Part shown: positions 10,318 to 20,881 of the stretch, piece after piece
Numbering within the stretch: the stretch's first letter is position 1
Layout: the number at the start of each line of letters is the position of its first letter
Assembly (NCBI GenBank): GCA_963921825.1
Contig: OY997594.1
Span: 13,149,001 to 13,213,000, forward strand
Length of the DNA: 64,000 nt
Direction: 5' to 3'
From: Erodium maritimum
Lineage: Eukaryota; Streptophyta; Magnoliopsida; Geraniales; Geraniaceae
Notes under the pieces: generated by a model
Databases searched by the model: none
Seen by the model: only the letters and a program-made list of their open reading frames with translations
What the model was told of the DNA's origin: nothing
Position numbers and translations under genes: made by a program

Positions 10318-11095
10318 TGTGTTAGTCTTAGTGCTTGTAGTTCAATCCTAAATGTCCAAATCTATATATCATCGTTAGCAATAAAATTAAAGCGGCTTTA
10401 TATTACTTATGTGTTGGAGTAATATATCGATGTGTGCTCTGATCTATGCCCACCGTGCGAATAGAACCATAGATCGAGATAGATCACACTCGATGGGTCC
10501 GTAGTCAACAATGATTCACTAGAAGCGACTAGTATGAAATATGGCTCTTTATGGCTTACGTTCTGTTAGTCATTGGAATGAGATTCCGGAGTCTGATCAT
10601 AGATATCATGTGGGACATGATATTGGACGACCCGAAATGAATATGTGCCATAGATCAAGTCATGCTGCTTGTCCTATTTACACCTTACTTGTCACCATGC
10701 TTGTCCTATGCCTTTAGTTGGACAAGTATGGAGTTTGTTATGTTTAAGTCATCTTTCTTCAACATAACAAACACAAGACAAGAATAGGAAACACATTTTC
10801 TCTCCCTCTTCCTTGCAATTTCGGCCAAGGATGTGTTCCACCTCCATTTTTGTGTTCTTGAGTCCTGAAAGAGAAGAACTATGTGGCTTTGATTCCCATG
10901 TGGATACGTAGGCATCTTGGAGACTCAAGCCAATCATTCGTTACCCGGTGTTCTTGTTTTGGTAAGAAATAGTGCTGAATTTTTCTCTTGTGAATCCATT
11001 CTTTGTTAGTTGTTTCGTGGTTTAATCGTCTCTTGGTTTTCATTGATTTTTCGATGCGAGTCGGATCATCTCCAACCTTACCTCGAGACCCAACA
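10318..11095 (+). repeat. Copia-type LTR (about 778 bp)
   Basis: It begins TGTGTTAGTC and ends CCCAACA directly before a primer-binding site complementary to initiator tRNA-Met (11097-11109), the layout of a 5' LTR. A matching 3' LTR was not found in the window. The exact left boundary may be 10318 or 10320. Confidence 0.55.
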
Positions 11096-11096
11096 G

Positions 11097-11109
11097 TGGT
11101 ATCAAAGCC
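11097..11109 (+). other. Primer-binding site, tRNA-iMet type
   Basis: TGGTATCAAAGCC follows the LTR end after one base. It matches the 3' end complement of plant initiator methionine tRNA with one change (A for G), the standard minus-strand primer of copia elements. Confidence 0.65.
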
Positions 11110-12082
11110 GTGCTACCTTCGGGATTCACAAGACGGTGTTGAAAGTTTTGGTTTTGACATGTTCATTTGCCAAATTGTTTGATAACATGTTTTAAATTCT
11201 TGTTTATGGATTCAGTGCATGTAAAATGAAAATTTGAAAATTATTTCAAATCTGGAAATTTTGAAAAAGTTTGATTTTTCGGGTCTCGGGAGTGGGACTC
11301 TCGGGGAGCCGAAACCGGGACCGAATGAGGCTCCATTGGACGGAGCTAGGCCGAGCATGACCATTGGATGGTTGATATGCCAAGGCTAAACCGTTTTCTT
11401 AGTTATGATGAGTTTGGAACCGTCATGGCGAACTCGAAAATCAAATGTTCAAAAGTTTCATTTTTGAACGGTTTCGATAAACCGAGCATCAAATTTTTTC
11501 GAAACTTGGCTATTAATTAAAACCGGAAAATCACATGATGTTTGATAACATGCTTTTTGATAACACGATGTGTGATGTGATGTTGGCATGGTGTACATAA
11601 TAGCCCCGAGCTCGTTTTAATTATTTATCGCTTTTCACGGCCTACGAGCCGTTAGAGTTAACGTGTAATTATTCTTTCAAGGTGTGGTCGTCGAACCACT
11701 TATTTGTAATATTTATTAATTCCCGACCTGCGAGTCGTGTATTAATTTGTAACATTTTTCTCAAGACGAAGAAAGGGCGAAAAGGTCATTTGGTGGGTTT
11801 TCGGGTGTTGACATCGACTTGGAGTCGGTGGAGCTCAAGAAGCTAGTGGGAGTTAGTTTAAGGGGCTATTATGTGCACATTTATCACTTTATGCACATTT
11901 ATGGATGGACAAGATACAAAGAAAGATGTGGATCCAGATGTCTTTGCAAATGAATTTGATGATTTTTTAGCTATGTATTCTCGAACACTCACTATTGTTA
12001 CTACTACTTCACTGTCTACTCTTCTAGTAGCTATTGCTTTTCTACCTCTAGCAAGTTTTTAGGCAATTAGGGGGGAGATATC
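11110..12082 (+). mobile_element. Internal remnant of LTR element with 3' polypurine tract
   Basis: There is no recognisable gag or pol. AT-rich leader sequence is followed by a GC-richer block (11280-11400) and a 63-codon open stretch (11871-12062) of unknown kind. A polypurine tract (TTAGGGGGGAGATA, 12067-12080) precedes TGTTGAAG, the likely first bases of a 3' LTR, which is then lost in a TA microsatellite. The LTR starts at 10318 and 12083 do not match, so two families may be joined here. Confidence 0.4.
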
Positions 12083-12100
12083 TGTTGAAGTTGTTGTTGT

Positions 12101-12102
<2 letters not shown>

Positions 12103-12160
<58 letters not shown>
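12103..12160. repeat. (TA)n microsatellite
   Basis: About 29 uninterrupted TA units. A second TA run lies at 12882-12898, on the other side of the inverted-repeat element between them. Confidence 0.9.
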
Positions 12161-12162
<2 letters not shown>

Positions 12163-12881
12163 ACGAGAAAACGTGAGAATCGTCCTTATTGTGCGAACTG
12201 CGAACTCAAAGTAGGGCGACATTGCGCGCGTGTTGGTCACACGCGCGCACATCGTACTGGTAGCACACATATTTTGTTGGCTGATCGGCCCTGGAGCTGG
12301 CCGATCGACCATGGTGGTGCTGGTACAACACGCACACAGTGCTGGTACAATACGCACATAGTGCTAGTACAACTAAACCTAAACCCTAAAACTAAACCCT
12401 AAACCAGAAGGAAAGTATTCCCAAAGTCCTAATATGAATAAAGGAAATTAGAAGAAAAAAAATCCATAATCTAAAATGACGATTTTGCTCCCTAGACCAT
12501 TTCCACCAAAAAAATGCTAAGGTTTTGTCAAATTCTGACACTGACTCTAGCTCTGGTTCAATTTTGTCGATTCAATACATACGTAGTCCTGGTAAAATAA
12601 GCACATAGTGCTAGTACGTCATATACATGGGTGCTGGTACCACATGTATATGACTACCAGCTGATCGGCCAGGTTTAACCCACTAATCGGTGAGACTAAC
12701 CAGCCGATCCGCCAGGTTTGACCCACCAATCGGACGCGTGAATAGTTGATGCGCGTGCGTGAATAGTAGTTGCGCGCACGTGAACAATACATGTGTGCGC
12801 GCGCGCGAAAAGGCCATGTGTCGCTCTCTTGTGAGTTTCCAGTTCGCACAATAATGCTTGGTTCGCATTTGATACCGAGTC
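12161..12881. mobile_element. Non-coding element with inverted ends, lodged in a TA run
   Basis: TTATTGTGCGAACTGCGAACTC near 12186-12207 is inverted with small changes at 12833-12854. Both ends are enclosed by TA runs, which suggests insertion into a TA-rich target and makes the duplication unreadable. The interior has CG-rich words (CACGCGCG, GTGCGCGC) placed symmetrically, and a telomere-like stretch at 12373-12405. No protein is encoded. Superfamily unassigned. Confidence 0.5.
12373..12405. repeat. Interstitial telomere-like repeats
   Basis: Four partial copies of CTAAACC/CCCTAAA, the plant telomere unit TTTAGGG on the other strand, with imperfect spacing. They may be a remnant of break repair or simply a telo-box cluster inside the element. 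Confidence 0.5.
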
Positions 12882-13042
12882 TATATATATATATATATTA
12901 GGGGGAGTATATCTATTTGATTTGATGAACCTGGTATTTGATTAAAGCATGCTAAAGTGAAGTCTTTTTTCTCTGATTTTGTCATCACTTGAGTTGAAGA
13001 TTATGAAGTGCATGCCTACAAAAATAGACAAAAGGGGGAGAT
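12882..13042 (+). mobile_element. 3' internal end of a copia element with polypurine tracts
   Basis: Purine tracts lie at 12899-12908 (TTAGGGGGAG) and 13031-13040 (AAAGGGGGAG). The second directly precedes the LTR start TGTTG at 13043. Repeated polypurine tracts upstream of the 3' LTR are known from Sirevirus-type copia elements. No coding sequence is readable. Confidence 0.5.
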
Positions 13043-14020
13043 TGTTGTTACATCTAGGTTGACCATTTATGTGTCAAGCAAGATATTGTTCAAGATGTTG
13101 GTCAACAAAGATAGAAAAGATGTCTGATCGAATGTCATCGGACATTTTGTGCGTGTCCGATCATGAAGATATATTTCCAATTATGAAGATACGTTCGTGC
13201 TAAATATATGATGTTTCCTAATTTGAAGATAAGTTTATTCCAAGTATCTAGTCTATTTTGGATTTGTTTCCTAACTTTAAGATACTTATATTCTAAAGAT
13301 TTGTTCGCTTTAGGAATTGTTCCAAATTATGGGAACTTAGAGATTAAGTTAGATCGTGACTTTAATGTTTAAAAAAAACCCTAGGTAGTCACGACTAGAA
13401 GATTGAGGGGCTAAAAAATGTGAAGAGAGACTCTTAGCTACGTGTTGATCGCCAATGTTAACATCTGCTGGTCATTGTCGTCTTAATTGACTATTTGTTC
13501 GTTGTTCTTTGTTTATGATTTCAGAGTTCCTCAGCATGCTGGACTAGCTTGTTGGGAAGTTGAATAAGTTGAACAAAGAAGAATGTTGTTGTGCTCAAAC
13601 ATTATTCGTAACTGAATGAGTGATCGAGCCGTGTTTGCGTGATTGAAGATTCACAAACAACCTTTAAAGAAAAAAATAACTAATCTGAGACAGAAAGGAT
13701 CGAATGGTCGAATCAAAAGATGATCTCGAATTCAGGGGAGACTCTGAGATAGGTTTGCACTTGTAATAATAGCATAATGTTTGATTTAGGATGATATGAA
13801 ACTTGTATGTTCTGATTGATTACATATAATGAAACCTTTCTACTGAAAGAGTGCCCCTATATGTAGATAATGATGCACCAAACTTGGTAATAAACTTGTG
13901 TGTCCTTATTGCTCTTGCTTGTTATTATTTATGTCTCTATAGTGTTCTAAAGCAAGGTGTCTGTTAACAAGTCTGAACATTGTGTATGACATCTTGTTGT
14001 TGCACCTAACTATAATTTCA
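13043..14020 (+). repeat. Copia LTR shared by two internal regions (about 978 bp)
   Basis: It starts TGTTGTTACATC after a polypurine tract and ends ...TTTCA before a tRNA-iMet primer-binding site. It therefore has 3' internal sequence upstream and 5' internal sequence with gag downstream. This order (internal-LTR-internal) is produced by recombination between LTRs of tandem elements. Confidence 0.65.
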
Positions 14021-14022
14021 AT

Positions 14023-14034
14023 TGGTATCAAAGC
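14023..14034 (+). other. Primer-binding site, tRNA-iMet type
   Basis: TGGTATCAAAGC, two bases after the LTR end; complementary to initiator tRNA-Met, as in most plant copia elements. Confidence 0.7.
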
Positions 14035-14039
14035 TGGTC

Positions 14040-15510
14040 ACCCAATCTAAGAGGTGTGATCCTGAAGGGAAATAATTCTACGTGTGCAAAATAGAGAATT
14101 CGAGAGAAGAAGGTTCTGTAAATTTTCCACATGTGCTTGTTGGGATAAACTATGGCTATTGGAAAGCCAAAATGAGTGCTTTCATGAAATATTTGGATAG
14201 CAAAACCTGAAAGTCTGTAATACATGGCTGGGAGCCACTACTACTTAAACCTGAGGAAGGAAAATTAGTTATGCCTAAACCAGAGAAAGAATGGAGTACT
14301 GCAACAAATGAAGCTTCAATGGGAAACTCTCGTGCTCTAAATGCAACCTTCAATGGTGTTGACCGGAATGTCTTCAAACTAATCAATACTTTCACAAATA
14401 CGAAGAAAGCCTGGGAGATACTGACAATTGCGTATGAAGGAACAACAAAAGTCAGAGACCAGAGATTGTAATACCTTACTACAAACTTTGAGTCCCTGGC
14501 CATGAGAGATGATGAGACAATAACCCAATTCCATGTACATATAAGAGACATCGCAAACGAATAATACTCTCTGGGCATACCAATTTCAGATGAAGAATTG
14601 GTCAGAAAAACTTTGCGGAATGTGAACTCAATGTTCAAAATGAAGATAACAGCCATAGAGGAAATGCATGATTTGAGCACTCTTAGATCTGATGAACTCA
14701 TGGGATCACTAATGACATTTGAACTATCTCTTCAAGGCACATACAAGCGAAATAAAGGAGTGGCTCTGAAAGCACTACACAAAATCTCAATGATTAAACA
14801 TGCTCATATTCTGAAGAAAAAATCGAGGAAACAGTGGCCATGATCGTGAAGAAGGTAATGAATCATTTCAATTGTATGTCAGGATGATATGTCCGTCAAG
14901 ACGTCTCAGACATCTCATATTAGAAGGGACATAAACTTAGGAATACATTAAAAGGAGAAAGGAACGTTGATCGAGTTGGCAAAGGAAAAGGCGTCCAATG
15001 CCATGAATGTGAAGGGATCAGACATATTCAACGAGAATGTCCAAACTTTCTGAAGAAACAAAAGAAAGGATTTAATGCATTCTGTCTGATGGTGTTGATG
15101 AGCAGAGTGATGATAAACATGTAAACAACCTTCTTGCATGTACTACTCATGTTGCTCCTGTTAAACAAGTGACACTATCGATGAAAGCCTCTCTCCAGAG
15201 CTTTTATCAGATGAATATATTAATAATGCTTATGATTACATGTTCACCAAATAGGTAGAAGAATTAAAAATCCTGGAGAAATAGAGCAATCAGATACAAA
15301 CTATGACTGAAGATAAAGCAAAGTTGTTTGAAATAGTTGTTTTCTCTCAAAGAATAAGTGAGTAGGCTCAATAAGGAAAATGATCTAATCACCATGACTG
15401 TCATGATGATGAACTCAAGCACAAACACGCTAGACACCCTTCTGTCTATTGAAAAACCAGCTAAAAACATGAATGGACTTGGTTATACTGATGAAGCCTC
15501 AACCTCCTAA
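14040..15510 (+). pseudogene. Copia gag relic
   Basis: In shifting frames this reads as the gag of a plant copia element: GINYGYWKAKMSAFMKYLD (about 14137-14205), WEPLLLKPEEGKLVMPKPEKEW, a region ending KAWEILTIAYEGTTKVRDQRL, then ESLAMRDDETITQFHVHIRDIA and YSLGIPISDEELVRKTLR. Near 14997-15040 comes the nucleocapsid knuckle CHECEGIRHIQREC (C-x2-C-x4-H-x4-C), followed by FLKKQKKG and a coiled-coil-like tail ending in LGYTDEAST near 15500. TGG to TGA at 14209-14211 (KT-stop-KS) is one of several nonsense changes. Protease, integrase and RT are absent; the copy stops shortly before the element at 15574. Confidence 0.75.
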
Positions 15511-15573
15511 ACTTTTTTTGTTCGTTAGAAAGATATATGTCAGTCCATATCTATTGGAAAATAGAAATTTGAT

Positions 15574-16255
15574 GGGTTATATACTTTTTGGTACCCTTAT
15601 GTTTTAAATGACCAATTTGGTACCCTTTTGATTTGTCCACGGACGGAATTGTCATATTTCGTTAGAAAACTAACGGAATATTCCTCTAAGTTAGTCATGT
15701 GCAGTTAAGTGGGGGTGTGAAATGACGATTTTACCCTTTCTTAATTTAAGCTTATAAATTTGATAGAAAAAATTACCATTATACCCTTATTTATAATACA
15801 ATACATAAATAAATAAATTTTAAAAATTAAAAAATAATAATTTTTTTTAAAATTAAAATATTAAAACATTAAAAAATAATAAATGAATAAACTTAAAGTT
15901 TTAAAATTTTTAAAAATAATAAAATTAAAAATTAAAAATAAAATAAAATATGAAAATATTAAAAAAAAAATTAAAAAAAAGTAAAATAAATAAGAAAATA
16001 AATAAATAAATAAATAAAAATAATATTTTATTTATTTGTTTATTTATTGTAAAATGGTCATTTTACAATAAAGTCAAAAGTCAACTAAATCAACATAAGG
16101 GTAAAATGGTAATTTCACATTATTCTGTTAGTGTTTTAACCCATTAACTCTAATCGTTCGTGGACAGAATATTTGGGTACCAAATTGGAATAAAAATTCA
16201 TAAGGGTACCAAATCGTTCGTGGACGAAACATTTGGGTACCCAAAAAATAAATGC
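15574..16255. mobile_element. MULE-type MITE related to 62503-63402
   Basis: About 170 bases at the left and 110 at the right match the outer parts of the 900-bp element at 62503-63402, including repeated TTTGGTACCC and TCGTTCGTGGAC words in inverted orientation at the two ends. The centre is extremely AT-rich with AAAT runs and has no GC-rich insert. No transposase. A flanking duplication could not be read with confidence. Confidence 0.7.
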
Positions 16256-17241
16256 ATTTTCTTAAAAATAAATTTAAAAATGGCATAAAAGAAAATTTCT
16301 GATAAATAAATTAATTAGTTACAATTTTGCTTTAATTTTTTTTGTAAAAATAAATAATTAAGTTGAATAGTGAAGTGAGTTATGAAAATATGAGTTATGA
16401 CCTAAGGCAAGGCAACAACACCAATACCCCTAAAACCCTTAAAACATAAATCTAGTGTGCCATCATCACCTCCACCTGCACCTCTTTATCTCTCTTTCAG
16501 CCTCTCCTTCAATTCTACGTTTCTTGGATTGTTTGCTTCTTAACTATCTCAAGGTACTCAATTTGCTGCAGCTCCAGGTTTTCATATCACATTTGATTTT
16601 GTACAAGGAAATGTCCGAGATTTTATTATGTTTTTATCGACAATTGTTCATCGGTTTACTGGAAATCTGGGTTCAGCTGCTTGTCTCTAAACCAGTACGG
16701 TTCCGTTTAATTTATACGAGACATGAACTGTTATTGTTTAAAGTTGTAATTATGTACTAGAACAACTGGACAAAGTAGTATATTGTAACTTCTAATAGTT
16801 AATCTGTCCAATTAATCATGTGAGAGACATGGACGGATTTAGAGGGGTATAGGGTATTCCATTGAATATCTTTATCCAATCTTTTATATATATATGCAAT
16901 CATATACTTTTTAGTTGCCTTAGATTTGATATCATACGAGTCTAAATCAGAGTTCCGTATGAAAAAGTTATAGCTATTTTAAGATCTTTCTTGCCCGAAG
17001 TTTGCAACTGGTTTACACGTATTTTGCATATGGATGTCATTTCCATTTATTTTGTACTGCATTTAGTAATGATCGATGCCATACCCTAAATTATATTCCT
17101 AAATCCACGTCGGCCTCAACTTCCACGTCCACCAACATTCAAACACAAATAATCGGCAACTGAAATCAATAGTATGCATGTAGCTACCGCAAAATCGATA
17201 AGTGAACCTTCTTTGAATGATTTCACAAAAGTGGACAGGGA
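16256..17241. other. Intergenic
   Basis: AT-rich. A pyrimidine-rich stretch at 16450-16560 ending CTCAAG/GTACTC looks like a leader exon with a splice donor, but no coding exon follows that can be recognised. Confidence 0.4.
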
Positions 17242-17560
17242 TTATGGGACAAGAAAGGGATTATAATCCAGGACAATCGACACGGTCGGATGGGAATGGA
17301 AATGAGGAATCAGCCCAGAAAAATTGTTATGAGACAAATTGAGAGACACTAGATCAGGGAGGACATCAAAGGTGTGAGGTATGACACCACTAAGGTGATT
17401 GTAGGAGAAATCAATCACCTTAGGTTGGGGAAATAACCGAAAAAATTTGGTAGGTAGCCCCAGAAGTTGACATTGGACGTATAGAGGCTCCGACAATTAC
17501 CAAGCTCCATGAGAAGCGACGAGAGAGCCATGTTTGGGGTTATCACTCAAGCCGTTGTAT
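17242..17560 (-). pseudogene. Leucine-rich repeat fragment
   Basis: The minus strand reads ELGNCRSLYVQCQLLGLPTK across a small frame change, then PKVIDFSYNHLSGVIPHTF and LVSLNLSHNNFSGLIPHF. The last two are consecutive plant-type LRR units (LxxLxLSxNxLSGxIP). Plant receptor-like kinases and proteins end their LRR domain this way, but no signal peptide, membrane segment or kinase is nearby. It is a degraded fragment of about two to three repeats. Confidence 0.7.
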
Positions 17561-18564
17561 ATGCTCTCAATAGCCTTTTCATCCACAAAAACAAAACACC
17601 ATGAAAGACAATGCAAGACCCACTTGTTACCGAGTTCGAAAGACCAGTAGTCTGTTCGGCACGTTAAGGATATTGGATAATCAGGCCAAACACGTTTAGC
17701 TTTGGAGGTTGAAAAGTCAGGCCCAAGATCATTAACCGACTTTTCAAAATGGGCCTAAACCGGCATATGAAGCCCACAAAGTGATTGGCCTCATTTCATC
17801 TCGACCACTTGGTGCTTCCTTCTTCAGTTGATTTCTTAGTTACGGAAGGAGCGAGTCAGCACCAACAAAAACACTCGGACGGAACTGCGGGTCCATAATC
17901 TGTCTCGATTGGGACGACACATCGATTCAAAGCCTAGAGATTGGGAGAGGCTTCGAACTGTGGGAGGACCCTCTTTGACAATTCTTGCAAAAGATCAAAT
18001 TTTTCCACGTATTGTTCGTCTCAACAGACACAACTCAGTGTATCCGTTTTATGCATCATTTTGGTTCAACCGGGTTTCAATTTATATATGTTCAGCGTTT
18101 GCCTAATCGAATTAAGGTTTAATTTGGGCGTCAAAATGTTAATTTGTTATTGTATCGTCTCGTTTTGAGCTGCAAATGTAAATATCGACTATGTGAAGAC
18201 AAGATACTGATGTTTTTCATACATGGTCTGTGAAAAGAGAGGTTCTTCATCAAAACTCAAGTTGAATTTTTTATTAGGGTTTTTTTGGGTTTACCATTGT
18301 TTCATTCATTTGTGTATTTGAGTTTATCTGAAACCTTGAAATTCTAATTTTTCTAGTCAGCAAAAAACATCTGGTTGGTTAATTAATTTAATTTGATGTT
18401 CTTGTTTGGATTCAACAGATATGTGTTGATGTGTTCAGAGAAAAAACTAAGGGAGTAAAAAGAATACTGTGAATATATGAGAACTTAACTTGATAGTATA
18501 AATCTCATGAATATTCAAATGAGAACCTGTGTTTGTATTTCAGCTGGAACATCCTGAATTTTTA
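17561..18564. other. Intergenic, no gene recognised
   Basis: Moderately AT-rich. A short open stretch at 17909-18106 is not related to anything recognised. The region 17700-17900 is slightly GC-richer and could be an old promoter or leader, without proof. Confidence 0.35.
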
Positions 18565-18723
18565 GGGAAATTTGGTTAAATATGCTTCAAAACATATGTT
18601 ATTGGTTTAGTACGCTTCTATACTTTAAAATTGTATTTCTATGCTTTTTATCATTTTCAAGACAAAAATACCCTTATACCACCGATATGCTTTTCTGGTG
18701 CCTCTTCGCTACTCTTGTTTGCA
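18565..18723 (+). repeat. Left arm of 160-bp inverted repeat
   Basis: It matches 20636-20791 on the opposite strand over about 160 bases with roughly nine in ten bases identical, from GGGAAATTTGG to CTGGTGCCTCTTCG. Both arms end in a pyrimidine-rich tract followed by CAG, so both carry what looks like an intron 3' end. An exon-like segment (18724-18740, flanked by CAG and GTATGT) follows on this side. Confidence 0.75.
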
Positions 18724-19819
18724 GGACTCAATGTTGTGAAGGTATGTATCTCTTTCTTTCAATTGGATATGGTATACCATAGACAAATATCTCACGTGCT
18801 CGTTTCAGTCCAATTTTTCTATCTTTGGCACGCAAATATCTCACAAGGATAAATTTAGCACTTGGACATTGAGAAATCAATTATCAAATTTTGCATCATT
18901 TGGGGCAATTGAGAATCAATTCATACAATTATGCATGAGGGAATAATTGATTTTCTATTGGACAATCATGAAGCATGACAAGCGGCAGAGAAAGCCGACG
19001 ATGTAGCCAAGGATGATGAAAGGGTGAACAAGGCAATAGCAGAAGCTGATAGAGCATCTAATGCAGCTAGAGTTGCAGTGTTTACGGACGCAAAAAAAAA
19101 ATCCATCATGATAATAAAAACAATAGCCTCCACATTCCAATTGTGTGACAGGACGCTCAAAGTGCTCACTCACCCACTTTAATTTTATAGCAGATGAGGC
19201 AATGTGGCTAAAAAGACGTAGAACTATAGACTGGTCTTTTTCTCTTCAGTAACATCCAGGGGGAGAGACTCTTGTATACTAGAGATATAGTTGTAATATA
19301 AATGTTGATTTAGGGGTGAAACCTTAATCTGCCAACCTGTGACTTCAAGATGCATCATCCTTTAGTTGGATTGATGTTTTCATCTTTTGATATGATCTTA
19401 TTTATGTTCCTTGTAAATACATAAAAAACAATTTCATGTAATGTTGAGTTTGGAGTTGTGCACTTAATTTTGTCCAAGATTCAGTGTGCTTATGCATATA
19501 GATCACACAATGGACAGTGATAATTAATGATAAAAGCACTTCAACTAAAGTTCCAAGAACATCCTGTTCACTTGCAGCCCCAAATTCATATAAAAGTTGA
19601 TACTAAATATCATACCAAAAAAATTCATATAACAAGACAAAGTAATAAGTTTCATTAAAGATCGAAAGGAACGTTTCAGTCCTTGACAGAAAAAGTTGCC
19701 CATTAACAAAAAAGAGCAAAATATCCATCTGCCTAGTAGTAGATCCATACAGTGGAAATTTGGCATATATTGATTCATAATAATGTTCATGAAAAAGGGC
19801 ATAATAAGGCATGTGCTAA
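18724..19819. other. Spacer of the inverted repeat, with coding-like fragment
   Basis: At about 18973-19086 the plus strand has a short, alanine- and charge-rich stretch (AAEKADDVAKDDERVNKAI onward) that looks like a helical or coiled-coil protein fragment. It begins after a stop and loses the pattern after about 40 residues. No gene family is assigned. The rest is AT-rich and featureless. Confidence 0.35.
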
Positions 19820-20115
19820 GAGCACCCACAGTCATCTCGCCGGCAGCTGGTGAGATGGCGCTGGCGAGATGACTAAAAAACTATTTTTTTTGGCTTATAG
19901 CCAGCACTCCCAGCCAGCAACCCACAATGGTAAAGCCTTTTTGCTGGCTATAACAACCCTTTTTACTCACAGTTTTGCTCCCCGCCAGCGATAAGTGCCG
20001 GCCATAAGCTCCCAGCCAACACTCCTCGCCAGCGAGCTCCTCGCCAGCTCCCCGCCTCCTCCTCGCCGGCGTTTTCTTCTCGCCAGCGGCATCTCACCAA
20101 CGACTGTGGATGCTC
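19820..20115. mobile_element. Tourist-type (PIF/Harbinger) MITE, 296 bp
   Basis: Left end GAGCACCCACAGTC and right end GACTGTGGATGCTC are inverted repeats with one mismatch. TAA is duplicated at both flanks (19817-19819 and 20116-20118). A GAGCATCC-type end with a 3-bp TAA target duplication defines Tourist/PIF-Harbinger MITEs. The interior is GC-rich with repeated CGCCAGC/CTGGCGAG words and could fold extensively. No coding capacity. Confidence 0.88.
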
Positions 20116-20335
20116 TAATAGATTAAACACAAACGCTACTTCTCTTACCAGCAACAAGGAAATAATGTCTGCAGATAATTACATGAGCCATATTTTATCC
20201 GTTTGAGTTATGCAAGAACTGTAATCTACATACATGTTGCAACTCATGCAAAGCTGTAACTTCATGTATTAAGTTAAATTTCCACATCACGATCGCTATA
20301 TTTTAATAAACAAACAACAAAACAGAACTAAACGT

Positions 20336-20637
20336 TTACATGAAAAAATGAACAGAACTTTCTATATCAGCTTCAAAGAGAAACTCAAAGGATTTTGAAG
20401 AATCTATGCCAGCCAGTTGTAATCGAGTTGCTAGGAAATAATTGTGCAACCTCTTGAGCTCTGAGTCTTCTTCTTCACAGCCAATTGTCCCTTTTGATAT
20501 CTTCGTCGTGGTCGGCTAAAAAAGGTCTCCAACTAAGGATGAGGGAGAAGAAATCTTAGTCGTGGCTTCTGCAGTCTTTAGCACTTTGTGTTTAAGATTA
20601 TGTTCTTCCACTATTGGAGACAGGACATAGCTCTGCG
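20336..20637 (-). pseudogene. Exon-like fragment of unrecognised gene
   Basis: On the minus strand, a pyrimidine-rich tract ending GTCGCAG (20638 side) opens a coding-like stretch: SYVLSPIVEEHNLKHKVLK, then TTKISKGTIGCEEEDSELKR, then LHNYFLATRLQLAGIDSSKS and a C-terminus ending VHFFM-stop at 20336-20338. One in-frame TAG (20518-20520, possibly CAG originally) breaks it; alternatively that TTTTTTAG is itself a splice acceptor and the last exon is 20515-20336. Composition and charge pattern look protein-like, but no family is recognised. It sits head-to-head with the PUF gene. Confidence 0.35.
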
Positions 20638-20791
20638 ACAAGAGCAACGAAGAGGCACCAGATAAGTATACTGGAAGTATAAGGGTATTTTTGTCTTGAA
20701 AATGATAAAAAGCATAGAAATACAATTTTAAAGTATAGAGGCATACTAAACCAATAACATATGTTTTGAAGCATATTTAACCAAATTTCCC
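20636..20791 (-). repeat. Right arm of 160-bp inverted repeat
   Basis: Reverse-complement partner of 18565-18723, about 2 kb away. It is inside the promoter-side region of the PUF gene and directly upstream, on the minus strand, of the exon-like fragment at 20336-20637. Confidence 0.75.
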
Positions 20792-20827
20792 AATTTTTAA
20801 TATCTGATTTGTCACAAGTTTGAGCTT

Positions 20828-20881
20828 GGCCCAGTCCGTTTATCCTTGTGTGTGACAAGTTCAACAACAAGGCTTGGCCCA
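20828..20881 (+). promoter_or_regulatory. Two site II elements upstream of the PUF gene
   Basis: GGCCCA occurs at 20828-20833 and 20876-20881 inside two related 20-bp blocks (CTTGGCCCAG...TCCGTTTAT). Site II (TGGGCC/T) motifs bind TCP factors and are common upstream of ribosome-biogenesis and translation genes in plants, which fits the product. The transcription start is probably between these and 20950. Confidence 0.5.

Noticed and set aside
18973-19086. Alanine-rich fragment as a telomere-repeat-binding factor C-terminus
   Set aside because: Only about 40 residues with general helix composition; no diagnostic motif.
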